A DNA stretch of 64,000 bases from Symbiodinium natans. Its lineage: Eukaryota > Sar > Dinophyceae > Suessiales > Symbiodiniaceae. Below the pieces are notes generated by a model. The model was not told where the DNA came from. It was given only the letters and a program-made list of their open reading frames with translations, and searched no databases. Of this stretch, positions 33,665-43,595 are shown one piece after another; position 1 is the first letter of the stretch; each line of letters begins with the position of its first letter. The translations under genes and the position numbers were made by a program. Where the stretch lies: the NCBI GenBank assembly GCA_905221605.1, contig CAJNDS010002573.1:1-64000 (forward strand), written 5' to 3'.

Positions 33665-34091
33665 CTGAATCTGTCAACTTGCGTCACCTGACCTTGCCAG
33701 CCTCTTGGCCAGTCTCCATTTTCTGTGCTTGGCAGAGCTGCAAGAGCTTTTGAGAGAGGGGCTGCACCTTTTTGGACGACGGAGCTCCCTTTTTCGCTCG
33801 ACTTCTTGAGACCGGATTGCAGGGGACAAGATGCACACAGCTACACCGAGCTGTCGTGTACAATTCACAATCAGGCCTCCGAGAAGATAGGAAGCCTGTC
33901 AAAAGAATACATCATTTCCAGCACACCGGACCATGTCAGGACCATGTCAGCACGCGCAAGTCATGCAGCACTTCTGGGACAGCCTCATGGAGAAGATACC
34001 GCTGCCATAATCTACGCCTTCGTGTCGTGAGCTTGCTGATAGGGAATGACGCCGATGCGCCAGCTTGCCAAGGCATGGACAGCCAACGTAC
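33665..34091. other. No gene recognised
   Basis: Composition returns to that of the host flank after the LINE block. No motif seen. Confidence 0.35.
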
Positions 34092-34138
34092 CCCCAGAGT
34101 TGACAAAAGTCTTCCCATTGCCTGATGATCGCATCATT
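34092..34138 (-). CDS. Possible calpain-like exon (WEDF)
   Basis: Between a CACAG acceptor (ending at 34139) and a GTACGT donor the minus strand encodes NDAIIRQWEDFCQLWG. Calpain catalytic domains end with a DGxFWMxxEDFxxxF-type segment, and the WEDF core with the following hydrophobics fits. It lies downstream, on the same strand, of the exon at 34985-35062 that would precede it in the protein. Too short to be sure. Confidence 0.3.
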
Positions 34139-34984
34139 CTGTGCACTATCGCGCAATCAGTTATCACTCGTGCAGCTACTAGCCAACTACTTCCACACGT
34201 AAATATGTAGCACACTGCGCAAACGCGAGATTTCCATCGTCCATCATTGTCCTTAAGAGTCGCCTAATGGATCTTTTCGCTCTTCCAGCTTCACTCTGTA
34301 ACCCCGCAGCTTCCGTGCATGGTCAGTGCCTCACGTACCATCTCTCTGTCTCTGCCCATATCCCATATTCAGCTACTTCAGCTTCCCATTCGCAAATCCT
34401 AAAACTGTATCCTCGGGCTGGGCCAGACCTGGCCATCTCGGGCTCAGTTTCTTGCTCTCCGTGTCTGTGGCCCTCCGTGGAAGCCGTGTATGCAAACTGC
34501 ATTGACTCGGGCCATGGGCCATGTGAAAGAGGCTGAAAACGGCATATGACACATTCACGCGCATTCTCTAGTAACTCTCGTCGACTCTAGCTATTCCACC
34601 TTGATCTGCTTCCTTTGCCCCTCTGTGAGCTTGTTTGAGTAGCTGCCTCATACACCCATGTGATCCGCACTGGCATACGGTGATGTCTTGGGTCACGGCA
34701 TCCAGTAGGTTCCGTCGTCTCCTCAAAGGATTTACTGTTGTCGCGTGGCTTCTGAGATTCTGAGAGCAGCCGTCTCTGCCGAGTCCCTGCACAAGACTGA
34801 GCCGCAGACTGGCCCGAGACTGCAATAAGGTGTCTCGCACATGCCTCGCCAAGCATCAGTGCAAGAATGCGTGAACGGGAAGTTTCAATCCAAGTTTTAC
34901 TTCCATGATGCCGTGGCAGATGATGAGCATCAACATACAAGACAAATAGAGATTCTGCTCGCCAACTGACTATGACTAAGCAAC

Positions 34985-35062
34985 ATTTCTGCCATGGAGC
35001 GGGTATTTCTCCCACAAAGGCGAGGCATCTGACCAGGGCCCCTTCCACTCCTTGGGGCTTCG
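34985..35062 (-). CDS. Calpain-like exon (EWKGPWSD)
   Basis: 26 codons, in phase, between a GACAAG acceptor and a GTTGCT donor: RSPKEWKGPWSDASPLWEKY and six more. In calpains the catalytic-triad Asn segment RNPWG is followed directly by GxWxGxWSDxSxxW; EWKGPWSDASPLW matches this closely. The same strand and the same in-phase exon style as the catalytic-Cys exons at 40.0-40.7 kb suggest one gene spanning at least 6 kb. The exon bearing the catalytic His (GHAY) and RNPWG was not found between them. Confidence 0.55.
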
Positions 35063-37306
35063 CTTGTCACCCGTGCAGTGCGCTTTACGAGGCTTCACGG
35101 CGTGCTGACGGAGGGTTCGGCCCTTAGGCAGCTTGGGAACGAGCTCCGGTGCCCCACGGATTTCGAATCTGCACCATGCCTGAGAGTGCTGAATTCGATT
35201 TGTGAATGCTTCTGAAGGATAAGTAACTGATTTGCACATGGGCCATGCCGCAACATGGACGTATGACAGTACCTCACGATATGCATATATGCACACTGCG
35301 ACTCTCTGTTTGCTGCATGTGACCCGCCAATGATGCCTCCCCGACCTTGTGACACCAAGTCTCACCTGTCTAGTGTTCTCCAGCACCTTGCATGGTAAAT
35401 CTAGTGCAGTCATCCTGGCACGAGGCCGGACTCGTTGACAACGGGCGCTAAAGTATTCTTATATATTTTTTGACCTACATTCGCCAATCCTCTGTGCGCA
35501 CTTTGAGAGACTGGGTAGGCTCCACTTCCACATTGCTCGTGCCTCATGAGCGTCTATCCTCCTATATCCACGTGAACTCACGAATTTAGCAAGACGTGCA
35601 AGGATGCTTCAATTTTAACTGTTCCACATTGTTCCGAACTCACCAACTCACTGGGTCATCAAGTCCAAACCAATTAGGCTGCGCACGGAAGAACTCTTCT
35701 GAGTGCCAGCTAGTGTAAACTGCACGTACCTGCTTGAACGGCAGAACCCGTACGGCTCGCGTCTCAAAATGCCACAACAGTGCACCAGCGCGCCTGCAGT
35801 AGTGAGAATGCATGTCCCACCACAAGGCCTGAAGGCGACTTTAGATTTTGCAAGAGCATGGGTTAAGTTGAGATCCCATTCCCTTAAATTGAAGCCTTTG
35901 GTGGAACCGTATTTTTCTGAACCTTCAAGTGCATCCCTTCGCTGCAGTACAGCCTCAAGTGGACCTCACATGTTGGCCAAACCACTGCACAGCGACTTGC
36001 CTGTGAAACAAAGACCTTTGCAAGCATGAATTTGACCGGGAAAAAGATGATACATCAGCGGGTCTATCCGCCAGCCCAACCTTGCTGTTGGCCAGCTGGC
36101 TTGACGCCTCCGCAGCCTGAAGTCCATCATCGCTCATGATCTGCATATACAAAGCTTGTTTTGGCAACCGCTTGCACTGGAGCACGGAGAGTCGGATAGT
36201 CATGCCAAAAGCGTGAGAAAAGTGGATGACTTGAGGGTCTGAGGGTCACACAAAGTACAGCTCCTTGTCGATGATAGTACCGTAGCAACAAAAAGAACTC
36301 CTGCAAAAGTGAATCGGCTGGGTCGCGACTTTGCCTTTCACTTTCAATTCTTCCTGGCATAGCAAAAGTCCTCGTCATCGTGCGACTCTCCCGTATGTCT
36401 GAAGCCACATGCTCGTTTGTCCTGGCCACCCTTGCTTGCTGGCAGTCTGCATGCGGGACACTGCGTATTCGATGATGAAGGTTGCACAGCAGGTGATGTG
36501 GACAAGCATCGCTCCTGCGATTCCTCTGCCACAAGATCCAGGCGGTCCCACTTGCCGTCTCCCTGTGTAGCAGAGACTGTCAATTAAAATCAATCAAGAC
36601 GTGGCAGCACAGTCATGCAGAGTCCACCCGCTCATATCGCCAGGCACTTCCACCCGTCATGGCCGAAATTCCCCATTCGGTGATACCGGCCTGCGCAGCA
36701 ACAAGAATTGACAAGAAGCAGAGCCATGCAGTAATGTTGCAAGTTGACGTCACAATCGCCACTGCACCTCTGTGGAGGCATAGCTACCGCAAAGCTTTGC
36801 AAAGGCCTGTGCACCACAGTGGCGCTTGGATGCCGCCTTTTCAAAGAAGCTTGTCACTTTGCTGGCATTCCCAGCCTTTTCCAGCAGCATTGTCCAAATC
36901 TCTTTACCATGAGGTCGCGCGTACATGGCCTCTCGTGCTCTCTTTCTGGTGAATTGATATGTGAATCACGTGGGCAAGCATGAGCCACGTCGTGTTCCAA
37001 CGCTGCGACAAGATATCTGTAGATGGGGTCGCAGATCGGATTCTTTTGCCCCTCCTCTAAACAGCCTGATCTCCCTTCTTTCTGGAATGGATGATGGCAG
37101 GATGGGTTTGGGATCAATCAGGGTTTTGGTTCAGGGTCAGGGCTTGGGTTTGGCACAGGTTCAAGGCTTGTCTCCTCTTCCCCTTAATTGAGCCTCGCCC
37201 TATGGCAAATGGAACACTTTGAAGCCCGTTTGGCGGCCTCCCTGCTTTTTGGGCATGTTCCCCCATGGAGGGCCTCAGTCCTCCATTTTGAGCATCTCCC
37301 CGTGCG
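35063..37306. other. Presumed introns of the calpain-like gene; no exon assigned
   Basis: A hydrophilic Cys-containing minus-strand frame at about 36350-36570 (GKWDRLDLVAEESQERC, then CPACRLPASKGGQ) could be an exon of an unknown protein. Degenerate GGGTTTGG/GGGTCAGGG words near 37104-37160 recall telomeric repeats. Confidence 0.3.
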
Positions 37307-37550
37307 AAATCTGCCGAGGCCTTGGGCCGTAGGTGTCTGGGTAGCACAAAGCAGGCACCCCACCTCTAATCCCCTCCACAGCACGACCAGGTTTACACCC
37401 CTTTATTTTGCATTTTTGGGCCTGAAATGGGTACCCAGTGTCCTGGAGCAAACGGTGCATCAGGACCAGGGGGCACTTCAGCCTGCCAGAGCCCCTGCCC
37501 CGAGTGGGTTGCCTGGGTTGAGGCCGAGGCGGGTCGCGTAGCGTTAAAAT
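37307..37550 (+). repeat. Dispersed repeat family, copy 2 (most complete)
   Basis: About 244 bp. It opens with TGCCGAGGCCTTGGGCCGTA, contains CTGAAATGGGTACCC and CAGGACCAGGGGGCAC, and ends GGCCGAGGCGGGTCGCGTAG followed by CGTTAAAAT. Order and orientation equal those of copy 1 at 19.8-20.3 kb. No open frame conserved between copies was seen, so a short non-autonomous (SINE-like) repeat is likelier than a gene. Confidence 0.75.
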
Positions 37551-37555
37551 TATTG

Positions 37556-38090
37556 CGCATGCTACGTATTGTTATTGCTATTGCTATTTGCTATTTGCTA
37601 TTTGCTATTTGCTATTTGTTTTTTGCTATTTGCTATTTGCTATTTGCTATTTGCTATTTGCTAGTTGCTAGTTGCTATTTACTATTTACTATTTGTTATT
37701 TGCTATTCGCCATTCGCCATTTGCTATTGCTATTGCTGTTGCTACTTGCTATTGTGCTTTGCTATTGCTACTTGATATTGCTGTTGCTATTTGCTGTTGC
37801 TACTTGCATTTGCTTTTTGCTATTTGCTACTTGCTACTTGTTATATGCTATTTGCTATGGCTACTGCTATTCGGCTATTGCTAATGCTATTGCTAATGCT
37901 ATTGCTACTGCTATTGCTACTGCTATTGCTAATGCTATTGCTAATGCTATTGCTAATGCTATTGCTCATGCTATTGCTAATGCTATTGCTAATGCTATTG
38001 CTAATGCTATTGCTAATGCTATTGCTAATGCTATTTCTAACGCTATTGCAAATGCCATTGCTAATGTTATTGCTATTTGCATTTGCTTGT
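37556..38090. repeat. TTTGCTA / TTGCTA / ATGCTATTGCTA minisatellite
   Basis: The first half is mainly a 7-bp TTTGCTA unit (37580-37700), then mixed TTGCTA. From about 37876 a 12-bp ATGCTATTGCTA unit dominates. Several frames stay open across it (Leu/Met- or Asn/Ser-rich) purely because of the repeat. Confidence 0.9.
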
Positions 38091-38142
38091 CTTGCATATA
38101 TTAGGCAGGCAGAGTAGGTATGGCTGGGGGTCAAACCCCCCT

Positions 38143-38287
38143 TTATCGGCGGCGCCTTATCGGCGGCGCCGTCCCTCTGTTGCAAGCCTTTGTCGCGGAG
38201 TGCTTGTTTCACACCCTTTGTCGCGCGGTTCTCTTGCATTTGGTAGACAAGTAGGAGGCCTTGTCGCGGAGGGGGTTTGTCGCGGAG
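38143..38287. repeat. TTGTCGCGGAG and TTATCGGCGGCGCC short repeats
   Basis: TTATCGGCGGCGCC is tandemly doubled at 38143-38170. TTGTCGCGGAG occurs at 38190-38200, 38261-38271 and 38277-38287, with a variant at 38218-38228. It directly follows the TTGCTA minisatellite and is markedly G+C-richer. Confidence 0.8.
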
Positions 38288-39105
38288 CCGACCCTTGTTG
38301 TTACAAGCTTTGCGGCGGGATGGCCCCAGGGCGCCTGGTACGCGCCAAACATTTTGACTCACAGTCATACAGTTGATATAGTAGATCAGGTAAAGCAGAT
38401 TTAGAAGACATGAGCTCCATTAGATATCAATAGTAGATGTGCAGATATGGCAGACTTCATAGATATGGCCAGCTAGTGTACTATACAAGTAGATATTACG
38501 TGCAACATGCTTTCTAAACAGGTAGACCCTCCGCCGACCCTGGCGGCGTGTTGGATGTGTTTGGAAGGTGAAAAGCTCTCTTTTTCCCTCCGTTTTTCCC
38601 TCCCGTACGGCACTGGCACTGGCGGGGTGGGGCGGGGGTAGTCTTCCTGGATACCCCTACCCGCACCCCCTACACAGCTTCCAAACACCTGGGCCTTGTC
38701 TGCTTGCAAACTTCTGATCTGCTTCTGTGCTACGCTAGGTGTTGCGAGGCTGCAATCCGCAGAGCCTGGGCCAGGCTGTGGAAACTTGTGACGCCACAAA
38801 GCGTGAGTCCAATCTCGGAAAAGGCTCCCAGGGCTCCCAGTTGGACCAGCGGACCAGCGGCAGCGGATCTCCGCCGACAAACGGTTTGAAGACGCAGACC
38901 ACATTACACAAGCCCGCGATAGCCCGTGCTTTGGTGTGGAGCTTGCCTGATGTCATGCCTCGCGATAAGCTTGGTGTGCGTGTGCCTGACGATGTTGTGG
39001 ACAATGTCAGAGCGCAGAATCAGGATAAGGCGAGCAACGAGCCCAACCGGACCATTGCCTCCCGTCAGGCTTAAGCCTTCCATTCCGGTGCCTGGCTTTA
39101 CGACG

Positions 39106-39210
39106 AAGAGCTCCGTGGGCGCCAGAGCTGCACCCATCTGACCCGGCAAGGCACCTACGCCGCCTTGGCTGCCGATGCCCAACTGGCCATAATCATTGGA
39201 ACCCCAGCAC
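39106..39210 (-). CDS. RCC1-repeat exon
   Basis: Downstream of a GGCAG acceptor the minus strand reads CWGSNDYGQLGIGSQGGVGA and then LPGQMGAALAPTELF, and may end at a GTCGTA site. CWGxNxYGQLGxG is the hallmark of RCC1 (regulator of chromosome condensation) beta-propeller blades. The LPGQMG-x2-LAP continuation is typical of the bacterial/algal-style RCC1 repeats. Flanking blades were not found, so either other exons were missed or this is a remnant. It lies between two groups of calpain-like exons on the same strand. That could mean a nested gene, a chimeric protein, or two adjacent genes. Confidence 0.6.
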
Positions 39211-40019
39211 CTGCCGCAACATGCATCGGCAAAGCGCACTCGGGATGGAGACCGCCTTCAGGCACCTTTGAGATCCCCCGACCAGCCCCTCGACCCAAGA
39301 AACATCATACCCTTCCTTCCTCCCGAGCTACGCACCTGAAAAACGACTGGACCAGTGTTGGACTCAGAGGGCAACAGTTGTGTTGGATCTCCGGGGAGAT
39401 GTCATGTGGCACACGGCCATACCCACATGGACTATGACCATTACACTGCCAGACCATTGCATGGGAGGGAATCCTGCAGTTCTTTTGCGCACCAGTGTCT
39501 TTCTCTCTGGCTAAGTGCTGGAGTCTCGGATGTTTTCTGTGACGTCATTCTGATAACGTCACCTCACGAGCATTCTGCCAAGCAGCTTGGCCGCTTTCCA
39601 GCGCCAGCTCCGCGACATGGGTCGTGGGGGGTTCCTTATTCAATTTTCCGCGCTTGGTGTGTCGGAGTAGAAATTGCTCAGGGTTTCCGGGTTAAGTCCG
39701 TGCTCGTTGTCCAAGTGTGACTGCACGTTTGCCCAGGCAATGATGTGGGTGCTTCCCGGGCTGGTGAGCCGAGAACTTGACTAGAAGGTGTCTCTCTTCT
39801 TCTTCTCTGAGGGTTTGAGGGCAGGCGCCCTTGTGCAGCAGCGCGCCCTCTGGCCACGAGTCCAGTGTGCGACACCTCTCTCCCTGTAGATCTTTAGCTC
39901 ACTCGAAACCGAAGCGTATATGATTGTCAATACTTGTTATGGACTCATGAAGCCCGGTGGGCCTTGGGAGTACCATCAGCACATCTTGCCACGCCGTCAG
40001 AGTCTTGTTGATCAGCAAC

Positions 40020-40746
40020 GCATGGCACAAAATCATCTAGGATGATGACCTGAAGCTTGGCATCTTGGCACGTGCATGAAGATGCTGAAAGCTTCAATGG
40101 CATCTACATGTAGACCCAAGACGCACACGGCGGCCCCAATAGGTTATGACCGAACGACCGATGATGGTACGCAATTGCACCAGCAGTGTGGTATTCGCTC
40201 AGATGCTACCAGGCAGCTTTCCACTGCTTCATTTGAGGATCAAACAACTTGATTTTGTATTTCCCGTCAGGCTGAACCTGACTCGACGGAGGATTTGTAG
40301 CAAGCAGTGCTTGCCACCAAGTGCCAACACAATGAAGAAAGTCGCTGGGAGGCATACGCAGGACTCTTGGAAAAGCCGATTGATGGAGCCCTCATGCTCG
40401 GCCAAGGCTGCCATGGCCTCGGCTCTCGCATGCTGTGGCGGTTGGCTTTTGGCAGCACCAAGCAACACTGCCAGCTCTCCAGCACTGCCAACGAGGATGG
40501 ATGGCACTGGTCATGGTCATGGCATCACTACGCATGAACATATTATCCGTGCCCATCCGTGCCCTCTACGCTCAATTTGAGAGCACGATCAGCCCAGGAA
40601 CGGCCAGCAACCAGCAGTCACCCAAAGCACCCTGCAAAATATCTTGTGCCTGCAGCATGTGGAGGTGCAGACCAGAGGAAGTGACATCAACATGTCGGCT
40701 CTGTGGGCACCTCGATTTTGCCCTCAAATAAGTGCATCTGCGAATC
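40020..40746 (-). CDS. Calpain-type cysteine protease, catalytic-core exons
   Basis: Five very short exons in order on the minus strand: 40711-40746 (DSQMHLFEGKIE), 40602-40649 (AQDILQGALGDCWLLA), 40358-40417 (AMAALAEHEGSINRLFQESC), 40218-40277 (VQPDGKYKIKLFDPQMKQWK) and 40020-40049 (VIILDDFVPC). Joined in phase they match calpain (peptidase C2) protease core I: QGxLGDCWLLAA holds the catalytic Cys, followed by the LA-x-H helix, the KIKLFDP strand and the DDFVPC segment. Every exon is a multiple of three and every intron phase 0. Introns use AG acceptors; donors are GTGCCC, GTTCCT, GTATGC, GCTGCC (a GC donor, required to keep frame) and GTTGCT. Ca2+-activated intracellular proteolysis is the family's role. 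The His/Asn half is missing here; part may be at 34-35 kb. Confidence 0.8.
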
Positions 40747-41418
40747 CTTGCACAAGCACATGTCAAGCACATGTGCATCTTTTCTGTCCTCCTGCTGTGG
40801 CACAAGAAAATATCGGGCCACAACTCCAAGGGTCGGATGAGATGGCTGGGCTCCACTATTCCTGTGCAGCAATGTCCGTAACCCAGTCAGTTTGCCAGCA
40901 ATGTGGTGATCAACAGCATGCAATGCTCATGCATCAAGTCACAACTTGCTTCTCCACCAAAAAGGCTGCTGCATGGAAAAACAGAGCCGAAACTGTGAAC
41001 ATGTAGACCTGTGAAAAGCTTCCTGTGCTCCCTTGCACCTCCGGGGAGTATTTGCTGGTTCCCCCGAAACTTCCGAAGCGTGCGCTCCCAACTGTGTACT
41101 CCTCACACTTGTTGGATCCGCTTTTGCAACTTCCCCACGTGCCCCTCCCCACCCGCGCCTGAATTTGGGAGGTTTCACGTGCAAAGCTGCTGGAAGGTGT
41201 ACTCCCCCTCAACGGTGTTTAGGATTTAGGCATTGGAAGCGTGCAAAAACTTCGTAAGCAACGGCGATCACGATTGCCAGAACCAGGAACGATACTGAAT
41301 GTAACACAAATGAACATGACAAGTAGATGACGGCATTCCGCACTGTCAGGCTCTGCATGCCTTGTTTGCGAGTATGCAGGTACTGCAAGGAAAGGAGCTT
41401 GGATGTCCCCAGCCCCGG

Positions 41419-42163
41419 TCAAGCGTTTGTCTCCTGCTTCTGCAGGATTCCGTGTGGAAACGTTGCTAGGTGCGTCAATGTCTCGAGCGCCAAATGCTCT
41501 TGTCCTTTGATATGGTATCTCGATGTATGTCTGACCAATTTGTAAAGGAGTCTGCATGCTTGCTGAAGCATGCCAGCGGCTGCTGCGACTGTCACGGCTC
41601 GCCTGGAGAAGTGCATTGCTCGCACCTCGGCCATGCAGAGCTTAACCAGTCTCAACTGTGGTCGATGTGTGTCTTGATCGACGATTTCAGTTTCCAGCCC
41701 AAACTGTGCCACCGCCTTGCTTTCCGCTGGACTCATTGGCGGTGTCACCAGAAACCTGACACTGCGACATACTGCGACCACCATCGAGCCGCAAATTGAA
41801 ACGGCATCCCACCTTGCCAAGCGAAGCATCGTTCGGCGGAAACTCCTGGTGATCCCACATGTGACAGCAGAGTGCACAGTGGCAACCGGATGCAAAAGGT
41901 TCCACGCAGCCTGATCCACGAAAAAGGAGGAGCAGCAGCCACCAAGATGCCAGTAGGCTCGCCATGCGTAGATATAAAGGCACGGTGGAAGATAGATCCT
42001 GTGCACGCCAAAAGAGGCAAGTGAAATTGGCAAGCTTCAGCAGGCATTGCCTCAAGGCATGAATTATCAAGACAATCGGACCGAAAATGATGTTGTAGAG
42101 CAAGCACGCCTGCAGCAACTTACTCCAGCTGTGAATGCTACCAGTGCCCAGAGTCTCACTCAA
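41419..42163 (-). CDS. Possible membrane-protein exons upstream of the calpain core
   Basis: Two overlapping minus-strand frames each contain structured stretches. One (about 41890-42110) has strong hydrophobic segments (LLYNIIFGPIVLIIHALRQC and ASLLASWWLLLLLF). The other (about 41480-41770) is helical and mixed (MSPAESKAVAQFGLETEIVD, then AVTVAAAAGMLQQACRLLYK). The switch suggests an intron near 41770-41890. Position and strand would allow these to be the N-terminal membrane part of the calpain-like gene, as in membrane-tethered (DEK1-like) calpains, but nothing links them directly. Confidence 0.3.
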
Positions 42164-42971
42164 GTCTCACGAGTGTCAACGCGCATGTTGCTGGCGCCTG
42201 TCCTGTGTACAAAGCAGGCCAGCACCTTGACATCTGCACGAGCTTGAAGACTTTGCAGAAACTGGGCAGCAAATGCTGCAGTTGACAGATGCGAACGTAT
42301 CGAAGCTCGCTGCTACTGGCCACACTCACTGCACAGCGGCAAGAGTCGGCAGCCTACTCTCATTCTGCTCCAGCACATATGTAACCCATTCTAAGCACAA
42401 ACAAGTATGGCAATCGCAACAACATGTACGCAGCGGTCCGATGGGCAGGGCAAAAGGCCATGCTCCGTGTCAAAAAGCAAAAGCCTTCTGGAAAGAATAA
42501 ACCTTCCAATGGTGATTGATCGTGTTCATGGCGGCTTCCGGGCGGAAGGGTATTCATCATATCTCGTTTACAGCTGAGCTCTCAGGCGAAGGCCACAGCC
42601 AGCGATCTGCCAATCTTCTTTCAGGGCTATCTGCCTGCATCGCACGCACCGGCAAGCTTTGCCCAACAATTCACCAGGCTTTGCCCAACGAGCTCGAAAA
42701 TCATCACCACCAGCAACCGCAACCGAATTGTGCTACGAGACTCCCCCCCGAGTCATGCGCAAGTCAGCAATGCATGATCCCGGCTCGCAGTTCGCCAGTT
42801 CGCCAACAAGCATAAACTCTTAGCCTTGTCCGCCGACCCCAGCGGCAGCGGGGCGGCGTCAGTGAAGACCCATGGTGTCCTCTTCACCCCTTACCGTGTC
42901 TTTTATTCCTCCCCCCCCCACCGTATCCCCTCAGGGCATCGGCCACCCCAAAGGACCCCCACAAGAGCACG
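42164..42971. other. No gene recognised
   Basis: Short frames only. Near 42832-42858 a G+C-rich word (CCGCCGACCCCAGCGGCAGC) resembles one at about 38532 (CCGCCGACCCTGGCGGCG). Confidence 0.35.
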
Positions 42972-43113
42972 CATCATGAGCATCAGCGGGTTGGGTCTAG
43001 GGTTTCGGATGCGGCTGAGAGCTTGGAAAACGCAGTTTTGCGGACATTTCCGTTTTGAGGCCGGCGTATGCCCCCGTATGCCACGCATGCCTGAGCCGCT
43101 GATGCTCATGATG
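42972..43113. repeat. Inverted repeat, 17-bp perfect arms
   Basis: ATCATGAGCATCAGCGG at 42973-42989 is exactly complemented by CCGCTGATGCTCATGAT at 43096-43112, with a 106-bp loop. A related GAGCATCAGCAGCATCAGCG lies just downstream (about 43180-43200). Confidence 0.8.
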
Positions 43114-43255
43114 TGCGGCCGGGCGGGGTCCAGGGGTGCGCATCATCGAGGCTTCGTTTCTCCTTGGGGATGCAGGGGGAGAGCATCAGCAGCATCAGCG
43201 GCTCCTGGGGGCAAGGGGAGGGAGGGTTTAGGGCGGCAGGACTTCGAAGGACGCT

Positions 43256-43312
43256 GGGGGGGGGGGGGGGGGGGGGGTGCCCGCCCACCACCCCCGCCCC
43301 CCCCGCCGCAGC
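43256..43312. repeat. G-run followed by C-run
   Basis: About 23 G residues with one or two interruptions, followed by C-rich sequence. Can form a hairpin or a G-quadruplex. Similar G- and C-runs occur at about 3488, 19998, 25407, 55925 and 60886. Confidence 0.85.
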
Positions 43313-43454
43313 CCTTTAACTTATTGATTTTCATACCAGTTAAGGGTCGGGGTCGCTTGTTGACCCACCTGAACACTAGACAAGCAGGTTGTAAACGACA
43401 GCTCTCGCAAGCTCCAAGGAGCTAGCTTTCGTGACTTATTTCCTTTGTTCTGTC

Positions 43455-43483
43455 TTCTTTCTGTATGTCATTCTTTCCGTCGC

Positions 43484-43579
<96 letters not shown>
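43455..43579 (+). repeat. Left flank: direct repeat and (GTT)n array
   Basis: TTCTTTCTGTATGTCATTCT, then TTCCGTCGCT (43455-43484), leads into about 32 GTT triplets. A closely similar stretch (TTCTTTCTGTCTGTATGTTA, then TTCTTTCC, and GTCGCT nearby) lies at 55669-55716 after the right-hand TTG array. The two may be a decayed target-site duplication around the element. Confidence 0.6.
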
Positions 43580-43581
43580 AA

Positions 43582-43595
43582 GATTCTGGCCCAAG
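43582..43595 (+). promoter_or_regulatory. Spliced-leader-like remnant at the 5' end of the LINE ORF
   Basis: GATTCTGGCCCAAG sits between the GTT array and the first plausible ATG (43596). It differs at three positions from CATTTTGGCTCAAG, the 3' part of the dinoflagellate spliced leader. A retrocopied, trans-spliced mRNA would carry such a relic exactly here. Similarity over 14 bases is only suggestive. Confidence 0.3.

Noticed and set aside
32579-33691. Plus-strand frames opposite the LINE C-terminus
   Set aside because: They are antisense readings of the G+C-rich LINE frame, Arg/Ala/Gln-rich without motifs.
37841-38368. Asn/Ser/Ile repeat protein on the minus strand
   Set aside because: Translation of the TTGCTA minisatellite.
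43431-43595. N-terminal extension of the LINE frame with a poly-Val run
   Set aside because: It is translation of the GTT array; the first Met after the array (43596) is the earliest reasonable start.
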